Under the pieces are notes generated by a model. The model was not told where the DNA came from and did no database searches. It saw only the letters and a program-made list of their open reading frames with translations. This document shows, one piece after another, positions 45,401 through 57,000 of a DNA stretch of 64,000 bases. Position numbers and translations under genes: made by a program. The number at the start of each line of letters is the position of its first letter. Within the stretch, counting starts at the first letter, position 1. Origin of the DNA: Ricordea florida (taxonomy: Eukaryota; Cnidaria; Anthozoa; Corallimorpharia; Ricordeidae); the NCBI GenBank assembly GCA_949710005.1, contig OX453284.1, positions 3,506,001 through 3,570,000 of the forward strand. The letters are read 5' to 3'.

Positions 45401-48025
45401 CCTAAGAGTGACTTTATAGCTATATTTCTCTTGCTATCGCCAGACAATTTTACTTGTCACATTTCTGATTTAACCCCTAAGAATGACTTTATAGATTTTA
45501 CTCTGGCCAATGCTAGAGAATTTTACATGTCACAGGGAAATCCCTTTAGGCTTCAAGGGTTAAGGATCTAACAAAACTATTTACTGTCCACCAGTAACTG
45601 GGGATCTGAAAGTGACACTGAAGTAGTTTTCCATAATGGAAACTCTCCACCAAAGGGATTTGGTGAGTAACCTCGACAAATTCAACAAGTTTTATCATTG
45701 TTAATAACATTTGCTTATTTGTCTATATTATTTGTCTTTGCCAGAGGGTTAGGTGCACACACACAAAAGGAAAAATGAAGTAGTTCAAGTACACTCTAAG
45801 GAACTAAAGCAACATAGGGATGCCAAAATGTGTGAACCAAATAAATCAACTTTGGCATATAATGTTCTAAAGCTGTTTCTCTTCAATATGGTTAGTAGTC
45901 TCCTCCGCAGCCGTTATTAGGATCGTCACGCAACGCTTCTCCCCCACTAACGGCTGCTTCAACCCGAACTCTTTTTGTTTCCCTTTGTTTAGAGTTCACG
46001 TGAAATTTACAGAATTGCACCAATCACGCGTTGCCTATTGTCCACTCTGAAACCAATTAACGTATCAGTAGTTTGTCAATGATGTCAGTTTCCCGCGTCA
46101 ATTCATCGCCTCCAGTTGCTAGATGTTGCCATAAATCTCAGAGATTTCCTATGGATCTAACTCCGAAGAAAATAGTCAAAAGCGGCTCTGGGTGCTTCAT
46201 TTGTTCGTCGGCTTTCCTCAAGAATAACAAAATCTTCATTTTCGGTAAGAGTTCACTCGACATTGCTGAAGTCATCCGATCCTCGCTATCTGTGGACGTG
46301 AGTCGCTACACAGAAAACAGCGAACTGTTCGTCTGTAGAGACAAATGCTACTAGCGTTTGATAAAATTTAATCGGGCATCGGATAAGTTGAAGGAGCTAA
46401 AGAAAGAAATCGAAGAAGTCTTCAAGGCAAGAGAACAGGGCAAAGCGCAGAGCAAAACGCCTACTATATCCAGATGAGAATGCCGACAGAGGTGCCAAAA
46501 TACATCAACTTCATCACATCGAGGAAAAGCATCCAAATCGCTGCGATCTGCCGATACCACTTGTACTTCTTCGGATGCGTTGGGAAGCCGAATAATGAAT
46601 TGTCAACCACTACGACAACACGTAATTGAAGAGGTGTTGAAGATTGCGTCAAAAGAAGTTACTGGCTTTAACTCAAAATAAAACCCTTCGATGTTGAGGA
46701 AGGATGAGAATAACAGTCTCGAAATGCTGCCATCTTGTGATGTTTTACAATTTACCAGCAATACCATTTTAAACTCGAGCATAAACTAATGCTTGAAATC
46801 AAATATTTATTGTGTACAACAAATTAAGTATAAGCGAGTTGTAAAGGAAATTCACATAGGAATTGCTCAAATCCACTATTCATCAATACGTCTCCGGCCT
46901 GTGTATTACGCTTATGCTTTTTCTTTTTCTTCTCAGGTAAGCTTAATAAAAATATCCCGGGCGCGAAAGGTGAAGTCATCAATTTACAAGCTTAAGATTT
47001 CAATGCCTACAGTATTTGTAAATTAATTCACACAGGATTTCCTATCTGAAATGTAACTTCAGAAGCGGAATTGACAAACAAAAACATGTGTCCAACTGAC
47101 CCTTAACTTGCCACTGCTTTATAACATGAGCTTTATCATAGCCACGGCACATAACTTTATACTGTATACATCATTGCACAACATGGTTCTCCAACGATCA
47201 TTCAACAGCCACGCTCCTGGTGACCCGAAAACGATGGGGTATTCTCCCTCCTCAATCCACTATCTGTAGCCAATAGAACACGAGTTGTGATTGGACAATT
47301 TAGTCTTGGCGCGACCGCCTCAGGAATATGTGAGGCATGTTGTGATTGGCTAATTCGCGGAAACAAAAAGAGTTCGAGTTTTAGCAGCCGTTAGTGGGGG
47401 AGAAGCGTTGCGTGACGATCCTAATAACGGCTGCGGAGGAGACTATATGGTTAGTAGCAAGTTGATAATAAGTGATAAGCTTAACCCTTTCACTCCCATC
47501 AGCCATTAAAATGTAACAGCTCAATACATTATCAAGCAAACAGGGAGAGGAGAATTGGACTACATGAGAATTATCCAAAGTAAGACAAAATGTGGGACTA
47601 ACGTATGAGAATAGCTACTTATACCTTGGAGATTAAAGGGTTAATTTTCAGTGTTTTTTCAAACAGGGCACATTGGTTTGGTAGTGCCAGATGTGGATAA
47701 AACCTGTAAAAGATTTGAAGAACTAGGGGTTAAGTTTGTCAAGAAGCCAGATGCTGGTACGTTTTGTCTTACCAACTGTAGTTATTTTGTATAACATCTC
47801 AATCTGCATTTAACCTAGTTGATTACTTGGTCAAGGTACACTTTTGTCAGTGGTGAGGGGTTCCTATATTTCAATTTGCAATTTATAGGAATAAATAGGT
47901 TATAATTTTCTCATCTAGGTAAAATGAAAGGGATTGCTTTCATCCAAGACCCTGATGGCTACTGGATTGAAATTTTGAATGGAGAAAATCTTGTCAAGAC
48001 TACTAAAGAGCAAGCTTCAAAATAA
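42457..48025 (+). CDS. GLO1: Glyoxalase I (lactoylglutathione lyase)
   Basis: Converts the methylglyoxal-glutathione hemithioacetal to S-lactoylglutathione in the cytosol. Exons 42457-42599, 42978-43118, 45595-45662, 47667-47756 and 47919-48025 give 182 residues, against 184 in human. Two glyoxalase half-domains are readable: [58 protein letters not shown] and [12 protein letters not shown]. The four metal ligands of the animal enzyme are all kept: Q in FQQTM, E in LELTH, H in GHIG and E in WIEI. A poly(A) signal AATAAA is at 48079-48084. Intron 2 has two MITEs and intron 3 a 1.55-kb transposon. Confidence 0.97.
43411..43652. repeat. MITE, copy A of an inverted pair
   Basis: Ends CCCGTTCACATCAAAGCTTA and mirror TTTAGTTGGTGTGAATAGGG, with TTTAGTTAAACAG-type inner arms. 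In GLO1 intron 2, 21 bp from copy B. Confidence 0.65.
43674..43920. repeat. MITE, copy B of an inverted pair
   Basis: Same family as copy A in opposite orientation: TGCTGCGTTCACACCAACTA at the left and AGTTTCAGTGTGAATGCAGC at the right. Confidence 0.65.
45388..45563. repeat. Dispersed repeat with CCCTAAGAGTGACTTTATAG, two units
   Basis: Two diverged ~75-bp units between inverted TAACCCTTGA/TTCAAGGGTTAA ends. Related sequence occurs near 40330-40390, 47485-47640 and 54610-54650. In GLO1 intron 2. Confidence 0.6.
45896..47445. mobile_element. MULE-like 1.55-kb DNA transposon in GLO1 intron 3
   Basis: Terminal repeats of ~70 bp begin TAGTCTCCTCCGCAGCCGTT and include GTCACGCAACGCTTCTCCCC. They are flanked by an exact 9-bp duplication TATGGTTAG (45887-45895 and 47446-47454). 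A 9-bp duplication is typical of Mutator-like elements, but no MURA-type transposase is present, so the superfamily is tentative. The interior carries a small Cys-containing ORF. Confidence 0.8.
46076..46354 (+). CDS. Zinc-finger-like ORF within the MULE-like element
   Basis: Up to ~92 codons with a C-x2-C (GCFICSS) and a C-x3-C (CRDKC) separated by ~45 residues, reminiscent of ZAD-type or THAP-adjacent fingers. The frame stops at 46354. Basic and acidic coiled sequence continues in frame after the stop (translated [12 protein letters not shown]), so this is probably a decayed transposon gene. Confidence 0.4.
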   Translation, partial: SMMSVSRVNSSPPVARCCHKSQRFPMDLTPKKIVKSGSGCFICSSAFLKNNKIFIFGKSSLDIAEVIRSSLSVDVSRYTENSELFVCRDKCY

Positions 48026-48853
48026 CTGTCTTCATTCTTGTTTTTACCAAACATCAGACAGGCCAAAGACCAGAAGGAAATAAAAGTTTATAAAATGTAT
48101 TTTGTAGTCTGACCTGACAGCTACAGAGTGGCCTGAATCAAAATAAACCAGACCCTAAAGCTATGGAGTCCTCTAAAATAGAGACCTTAGGAAACAAAAT
48201 GGATGGAAAACTCAGGACGGCACAGTGACAAAAAATGAAGAGGAAGAATGGGAATGCACAGTCTTGCACAACATTTTTTCATCATTATGCTGTCCTCAAT
48301 CTTCCAGCCATCCTGTTGCGTAAGATCTCTAATGTCTTCTAAGTATAAGGCTAACTCACAAAATCTGGTGCCAATATCATGGGAGTCAAAATAAAAGAAA
48401 TTGTGCACATTGTCTGGTATTCAAGATTGTTTACAGTGAAATAGGTTTGTTGGTTGTTAAGTCTGCTGAAAATCAAGTCAGATGTAAAATGTTTGATATA
48501 CAGTATTATCATTATCCTCACTATGGGCTAAAAATCTTCTTTTAAGTAACAAATCTTACAGCAGTTGCAAACCACATGGCCCCATCTGAATAAAACCCAT
48601 GACTAACAAATGGGAATTCTATCAACCACCCCTACGAGATTAAAAGAGTAAAAAAAAAATCACAACTTCATAGATCAATATTTATATTTAATTTATTGAA
48701 TTTCGTTCACTAATTGACAAATTATCTTAGCTATCTGAGTGACTGCCTACTGAGTAAAAGATTTAAGAGGACATCCTCTACATATATATGTACAGTAAAA
48801 TGTATGGTTCCAGGAAATGTCCTCACCAGGTGCCATATCTCATGGCTCATCCT

Positions 48854-48960
48854 CTGTGTAAAAACTTGTTATGTTCACAAGTGATGGATAGCAAAGAAAC
48901 CAATAGAGACAAGGAAACTAATAGCAAAAAAAAAGAAAAAATTCACAGGTTTTTACACCA
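48854..48960. repeat. Short MITE with TGTGTAAAAAC ends, copy 2
   Basis: Related to 31421-31538: TGTGTAAAAACTTGTTATG at the left and ACAGGTTTTTACACCA at the right. Confidence 0.55.
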
Positions 48961-49783
48961 ATATAAAGCCCATCCCATTGATTCCAGAGGAAGAGGGGGT
49001 GGGGGGTGTTCTGAGGCATCCAAGGGGTGTAGAGGGGGTTAGGAAGCAGCAATGCCAAAACTTTAATTACAAGAAAATGCAGCTTGTGTTTCCAAATGCA
49101 AGACAAAAATGTTTGCAGAGGATTTCAGTGCATCTAAATAAATATGGCCTTAAAAAGACTCCACCATTGGAAACAATGCATGTAATCTAACAGAAATATC
49201 AACTATTTAAATTCAAAATTATTGAAGTGTTGACCCCTATTGTCCTTTATTCTGCTCAGATTCATTTCAGCTGCAGCGGTGGTATTTGGAAGGGAAAGGT
49301 ATAAAACTTTAGTATTGAATGTTCATAGTTTTTTTACAACTTGCCAATTAAGTTGTGCATCAAGCTGGTCATGATTGAACTCGGTCTTTGGTTCTGATTA
49401 GTTAATAAAATAGTGCAAGTTCTCTAACCAGGCACCTTCAGTATGGCAGGAATGCAAAAACAAAGTAAAGGCAACATTATTTCCAGAAGTAAATTAAACC
49501 TGCTCTGAATAATAAGAAAGCAAAGCATGCATTCAATGGCTGTTTTCCCTTACAAGTTACCACTGTGACTACTGGTTTTTTATGCACCAGACCACTGATG
49601 TGGCAATGTTTCATCAGCCAAGGTTGCAATATCTGGCATTGTTATGTACCTAGACTTTCACTCAACAAAACAAGCACTGTGATTGGTTGATTTTTGGTCA
49701 CGTGCCCCTGATCAAATTCAAATGTACCCGATCGTCTTTGTTTGTGTGTTTTTGCTAAGGGAAAGTCTCAATATATAACAAAG

Positions 49784-49925
49784 CACTTAATGTATGGTCC
49801 CTCAGGAAACTAGTTAGTTTTGTTTTCCCTTGAGTCCTCATGTTTCCCCTAACACTGTCTCGGGAAACATCAGGACTTTCGGGAAAACAAAACCAACTGT
49901 TTCCCTCTGGACCATGCATTAAGTG
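49784..49925. repeat. Palindromic MITE-like element
   Basis: Ends CACTTAATGTATGGTCCCTC and mirror (GGACCATGCATTAAGTG), with inner TTTTGTTTTCC/GGAAAACAAAA arms. Confidence 0.75.
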
Positions 49926-50573
49926 TATATTGTACATGACTTAGCTGAATAGGTTATGTTTGAAAGAGGGACAAAGAGTTCTGATTTCTTTAATAGAACT
50001 CTGTTCTTGAAAACTAGTTTTTGTCCTTAAAAAGTCCTTGCATTTTTTTTTATGGAAGTTGTACCAATCATGTTAATATACACAAGGTATAAAGTATGTT
50101 AAGCTACAAATCAAATCCTGAAGTTCCCACTTAGTGCTAGCACTCGTATTAGAAATGCAAAGAACCATATGGGGCAAAGGAAAACTTTTCCCAAAGTTTT
50201 GAAAGTTCATCCAGTTTGGCATAGTTTGATGCTAGGCTGGAGTAAGAGAATAAAAGACATTGCTTAGAAAATTGGCATATCAATAGTGCCCATACTGCAC
50301 TGACCCAGGATGATGGCCCATTGTAACCTGATGGTTAATTACACCTTGTAATTGAGCAATGCTATTCATCATAGGTTTCAAAGGAGTTCCAGACCCAACC
50401 TAATCATCCCTGAAGAAGACACAAGACAGGAGCGTCAAAATTTCAGGTTTGTGAATTGTAACATCTAAATTACATTCATTATTTTAAACCAGTACAGCAT
50501 CAAACTATGTCTGATAGGCCATGTGATTGCAATGTGTACTTTTCTTTTAACTCTGCCAATTTGTCAGGTCAAA

Positions 50574-50800
50574 CAAAGTTTTGAGAACAAATTGCTATTT
50601 TATATGAGGACTTCTCTTTTCTTTTTTCCTTGAGATTGTTGTATAACACAATCTTATATATAACCAGGGACAAATACAGTAAACTGTCATAGAAAGTGAC
50701 CAAGTTGATTCCCCGAACCAAAGCAAAAATTCAAATACGGCATAGCACTGAAAACTAAAAGGCTAAGGAGTTGAAGAATAAGAGTGAAAATAATAATAGT
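50574..50800. repeat. Local duplication, copy 1 (partner at 53321-53522)
   Basis: CAAAGTTTTGAGAACAAATT ... GAAAACTAAAAGGCTAAGGA is repeated, with ~90% identity by eye, at 53321-53522 inside an SLC30A6 intron. A second duplicated block, 50480-50573, recurs at 50821-50917. Confidence 0.8.
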
Positions 50801-51052
50801 ATAATATTAGCTATCATATTAATTATTTTAAATCAGTGCAGCATCAAACTATGTCTGATAGGCCACGTGATTGCAATGTGTACTTTTCTTTTAACTCCGC
50901 CAATTTGTCAGGTCAAAAAGTGAGGTACTAGTAATTCAGGTTTTGACTTGGTACCCCTCTCTTATTTGCAGCACTGTTGAGTCACTGTTGACAATGCAAA
51001 ATGTTGCAGAAATCCAGCCCAAGATGAACCTCATGACCAATCTCTACCAACT

Positions 51053-54000
51053 TTATGATGTTTTGTAGGGTGAAGATGTCATTACCACAGGACCTAAAAC
51101 ACTCCTTGGTGGTATTCCGCGTCCTGATTTGGGTCTGTCTAGTCCTTTGCTGATTGGAGAGGAGAAAGGTGTGGTCTTGGTTTGCTGTTGGTTGCTGTAA
51201 GGTTTGATAGGAGGTGAAGCTTGCAGCATATGAGGTACACTGGGTGAAGATGACAGAGATGATGATAGATTGGGGATGTTGGAAAGCTTTGTACCACTTG
51301 ATGATCTGATCCAGTCATCTTTGAACACTTGAATGGTTAGGTGTGTTACATGGCTAGACAACTTATTTGTCACATGTGCAAGCACCATCTGCAATGGACA
51401 CAATAAGAAAACCATTGCTAGGATCTCTTAACTCATCAACTGTTGTACATTCTGGCTGTAACCACTAAAAATGAGAATTTTCAGATATTCCAAAACTTGG
51501 GCAAACATACTGCCCAGATTTTGACAGGTCATGAGGTTAGGGAATGACTGCAAGTTACTTATTTCACCTCTCTACCCTGCTTACCAAAAAAGATACTTAT
51601 TGAGTTTCAGTCATTTTACACTTTGTCTGCTAATGGTACCACATTGAAGTTCTATGTACACTATCAGTCACATTAACCCAGGAAAATCTCTCAATATTTG
51701 ACATTTACTGTATGGCTGACCTGGTCTGAGAAGTACAAAATTTAGAGGGAGGATTTTGTTATGCTGAACCATCCCATACCTGCTCACTTGCGTCTCTCCT
51801 GATTCGCACATGCAAAGAACCAGCCTGAAAATTTGAAACAAATTGTAAAATTTCACATGAAACTACATCTGGAACCGTAGTGGCATATTTTCCATAGCCT
51901 AACTAGTGAGTATATCGATGCTGAGTATGTTTAACAAAGAAAATGCTTTTCCTGATATACATGAGATCATTTGTAAACTGAAATCTTATATGTAATTATA
52001 ACTTAAATCAAAGCTAGTCTTCTTCGTTCTCCTCCACTCTTAATTCTAGTAGTTATAAAGTAACATTTACTATATTACTCTGTTATTACTATGTCCACCA
52101 ATGTATGATATAGTTAACAACTATTCACCGAAGTGGAGGTGGCTAGTGCTGGATATTTACCGAGCCGCGAAGCGGCGAGGTAAATATCCAGCACTAGCCA
52201 CCGACACTGAGGTGAATAGTTGTTTTAGTATATACTAAAACAGTGAGATAAGTGTACACAAAAAAGAGAAAAGGGCTTGGAAAATGGAGGACTTCTCAAA
52301 TGACAATCCAATGCAGCGCCGATCGCCGTTAGGGATTTTTTGTTGTAATTACTGCCGTACGTCTTGTTTTCTCGCTGAGAGAAAAAATTTTGTTTAGTTC
52401 TAGTGGCGACATTTCATCAAATGGAATTGCAAACCCTTTCTGTATTTGAAAGCATTCTGTAAAAAATATAATTCAACTTTGGTTCTCAAGTAAACAAGTG
52501 ACATCAAATTTGGTTATGCAAGATAATTTGCATTTGTAAACAAAACCTTTCTCGTTGCTTTTTACCGCTAAACTCCGGGTTAAAACCATAAGCTATTACC
52601 TCTGAACACGACCAAGCCAAATTTAATCGCTTTCTTGGAGTTTCCATGGACTGCTTCGTTGTTAATTTGGATGATTTCTTCGCTTGTCATGCATACAAAC
52701 TGGGCCGCCATGTTCGCGCGGCAGAGCAAAAAATTCGCAAGTTGCTCGGAGGTAAATAGCACAGGATATTCGGAGTTTGACTAGCCAATCAGAGCGCACC
52801 TTCAACGCTATCCACTGTTTTAGTATATACTAATATGGACTACTTACATATTTACTGGCCCGCCTAGATTAGTCTTTCCTACATGTGGGCCAGACAAGAC
52901 ATATTTTAAATTTATAAGAAAACAAAAATAAAGATTGTTGTTGTTGTTGTTGATGTCATTTCCCACCTTGCACAGTTCAGTTTGTGTACAAACCTGTCAA
53001 ACAAATGTCTTTATGTGTTTATGTCTCTATAATAAAATTTATATCTTTGAGCTAACATGTAATTTTCTTTTATGTTCTTGTGGCAAGAACATCTCACTCA
53101 TTTGCTGTGCTCACTTGAGAGATATTGTTCTTGCCACTCAAACATAAAATTCGTGTCTTCTCATCACAGTGTAATATATCCTCTCTCTATATATATATAT
53201 CTTATTTCAAAACCAAGGATTTGAAGCTTTTACTGAACAAGGAATGGAATTCAATGTGTGAACTGTTATGGCTGCCATTGTTTCAGCAGCTTTACTTTTC
53301 ACTGACTTGCACTCATTGAAAAACAAAGTTTTGAGGACAAATTGCTATTTAATATGAGGACTTGTATGTGTAACACAATCTTATATATAACCAGGGACAA
53401 ATACAGTAAACTGTTATAGAAAGTGACCAAGGTGATTCCCCAAACCAAAACAAAAATTCAAACACTGCATAGCACTGAAAACTAAAAGGCTAAGGAGTTG
53501 AAAACTAAGAGTGAAAATAATATAATAATAACAACTATAATAATAATAATTATATTAATGATAATAATAATAAGATCATAGTAATATATAGTCCTTCATA
53601 TATTCATTTGCATCAGTAATAATTATCATCGCCAACAAATTGCAGTACAGTACTGTGGCTTACCATCCTTCCAAATGATACTGTCCAGAAATGTTCATTT
53701 CTAAACTCAAGAACTCCATCCAGAGTGGATGCCTGCATAACAAGGAAAGAAAATTGTTCAAGGAAATTGCAAGGGTGTATCAGAAAATGATGCTTGCACA
53801 AAACATGATTCCACCACACATCTCACTCCTACCTCACGTAAACACTTGTCAATCTGGCTCATAACATCAGGTGGACAGGTCTAAAGCAACAAATAGAATT
53901 TCTGGTTAGGTATTAATGAAATCAATACTAACTCTCCTGATAAAGGTAAAATAAAAATGACCCATATTTATGATTTACGCATCAACAAAAGTTTAAGTAA

Positions 54001-57000
54001 AGAACAGGACATTCTAACCTTCTGTAGGATTTTTTACAACAAAACAGTCTTAAAAGACAATAGGCCTTGGTAGAGGTGGGCTGGTAGTAAAGGTAACATG
54101 AACTTGAACCCATGCCATTATTTGCTATGAGCCATTTAAACAAAGTATAATTTACGTTACCTGAAGTAGAATCTGACCACTGTATATACTAAGAGGTAGC
54201 ATGGTTGCCCACATCATGAAAGCTGACAATATAGCGCACAGGCTATCTGCTATGTATGATTTACTGCAAAGAATGAAATTAAACCCTAAGAGCATTATTC
54301 CACATTTACTGCAAGCTAACTACCCACTTACACTTACACTCTCTGGTATGGTTGTTTGGATACTTTGGAGCTATGTTGATTCAGTAACAATGTAGAGCAA
54401 TTTTTTTTTTGCTTTAGAGTCAAGCATAGGAAGAAGGATTTATCAGTCTTGTAGCCTTAAATTCCCAAACATGCCCAATGATCAGAAAAGCAAATAGAGC
54501 AGTTTTCAAATTTGTCCTTAGTATTCAGTTTAGGTACCAATAATATGGCATTGATGCTTCTATACTGTACCTTTCAAATGCCACAAATGATAACCAACAA
54601 ACCGAGAAATCTGGCGTTAGCCAGAGTAAAATCTGTAAAGACACTATTGGGGCTTAAAGGGATAACTGAACTTACTTGTAACTTATCAAGGCATCAGTCG
54701 TGATGACTGACAGGGCTCCAGCCACACCCACCAAGGCTATGGGATTGAACCGTTGCACTAGTACCTTACCCAAGAAGGGTGCAAACCCACATATGCTGTT
54801 AACGAAATATGAAGAAAGGTTATTATACTACCAGCAACCCACAAGGCTTGAAACATGTAACTGTCTTTGAATGTCTTCAACCACAGCTTGTCCATATTCA
54901 ATCTACCAAATACCATATTTGGAAAATCAAGAGAAATGAAACAAACTTCAAATGAAACTTGCTTTAATAGCATGACATACTTACCGACTTACCAGGAAAT
55001 GTCCACCCCTGCCCAAAACATGGAGGACACATTGCTGTTACAAAAAGACAGTGCCAACAAGCTCAAAGACTGGGGAAAGTAATTTCCAAATATGATACTT
55101 GGGAAATAATGAATCTGGACAAGCTCAAAATGCGTGTTTCATGTTTTAAGTCTTTGAGTTTATGATACTACACAATACAGTATTCTAGAACACAAATACA
55201 AAAAGCTGTGCTATCAAGTTACTCTTTCTACCGTTCCCACTTAAAGACAGTCAGCGTACATGTCTTTAATCTTTAATCTTAAATCACCATTTATACATGG
55301 TAAAAATTCATCAGGTACAATAAAATTTCAATAAGATGTCTGAGATCCTAAAATATAAAATCCTACTCCTTATATTATCTTACAACAAGATGCTACTTAT
55401 AAACCTGATTTCCATGAATGCCATGTGTTTAAAAATTATGATCGAGAAGACATTTAAATTGATTCAATGAGCCAGACCCTTTAATGTTACAAGGTAAGCT
55501 GTTCCAAAGGGTTGCACCACTGTAACTAAAACTATTTTTCATATAGTTAGTTCTCGAAAAGGGAACAAAAAGTTTGTTGACTGAGTCCCTAAGAGAATAG
55601 TTTGATTCATTTTGCTTAACAAATTTAGATGTGAGATACTGGGGAACCATAAAGTAGATCTATGTTAGTTACAGGGATTTGACTCAGCTATCCAACTTAG
55701 AAAAACCCTTCCAATACCAAAATAAGGATTTATCTTCAAATTCCTATAGTGAAGGGACTTACCTGTGGCCAAAGTCATTCACAGCATCTTGAATCCAGTT
55801 TGATGTTGCAGCTGAAACATAACAAAGATTTCATTTAGCATTTAGTTACTATATTTTTTAATAATATAATAGCTGTTATGGAATATATCACTAGTCATTG
55901 TGGATGATGCAGTTGTTATGTAAACTTTGCTATTTGTCTCATGACATAGGTCGGCATCAAAGTGATTACCAAGTGAGACAAATGAAAAAGTCTATATAAC
56001 AATATAATTGCTGCTTGGGCATATTTCCTAAATATAAAAATTAATGTTCTCATTTGTCACAAAGCACAAAGCACAAAGCACACCTCTGTACGGATCACTT
56101 TGCTATCAAGCAACAAAAAAATATCCCCATACTAACAGTATCTTACCTCTAGATACTTGATTAAAAGGCTTGTTTGTTACTCCATAAGTCACTAATAAAT
56201 GTAACACCAATCCCACCACAGTAACTGGAAAAAGTCTATCACTGAAAAATGGAAAATCATCAAAATTATTGTGCACTTAAACTAAACAACAAACAAACAA
56301 AGGGATGCATAGCCTTGTACAACATCACAAGTTTGTACTTACATGAAAATTTCTGGTGGCATCAATATTCTTTCAGTACTGAGAAAAAATGAATTGATTG
56401 CATTGAGTCAACTGGCTTGATACAGAAGACTCAAAGGGCCCGTTATTTTTATAAAGTAGCTTTGTTCAATTTAGAATTGACAACTATTTTTATCAACTTC
56501 ATACAATGTTCCATGAGGAGAATATCATTTCTGCCTTAGTACAAATCTGTAGTACATGTAATTCATACTTGATACCAGGAACTCACCTCTCCTTTACAAT
56601 GAACAAAGCCCCAAACATAACCAAAACAGTTGTAGTGAAAACAGCTAACACTTCAAACCTTTCATATCTGCATCATAAAAATAAACTAGATTATAATAAT
56701 GAAGTTTTTAAAAGATCATTATAGTTTGCTAATAATTAGCAAATTATAATGATCTTATAAAATTTTGCTTTTGGTGTGTGCAGTCAAGCAGATGATTGGT
56801 CACAATTGATGTCATTCTGTAGTTAGTTTTTGTTTTCCCCTTTAAAGGACAGTCATTTTTTCAGAGTTAGATTTTAATTAAAAATTCATTAACATTTTAA
56901 TTCATAAAACCACTTTTTCTTTGGTTCCCAAGCTCTAGTTTTGATAATGAACTGACTTAGTGATGGAATGCAATATAATTTTTTACATGTAAAAGAAAAT

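Larger units (their letters stand above)
48090..51050. other. Intergenic interval GLO1-SLC30A6
   Basis: Both genes end toward this ~3-kb region (convergent). It holds two MITEs and part of a local duplication. No additional gene was recognised. Confidence 0.6.

Noticed and set aside
46073-47445. Autonomous transposase gene in the GLO1 intron element
   Set aside because: Only a short Cys-containing ORF is present; no catalytic D-D-E region was seen in any frame.
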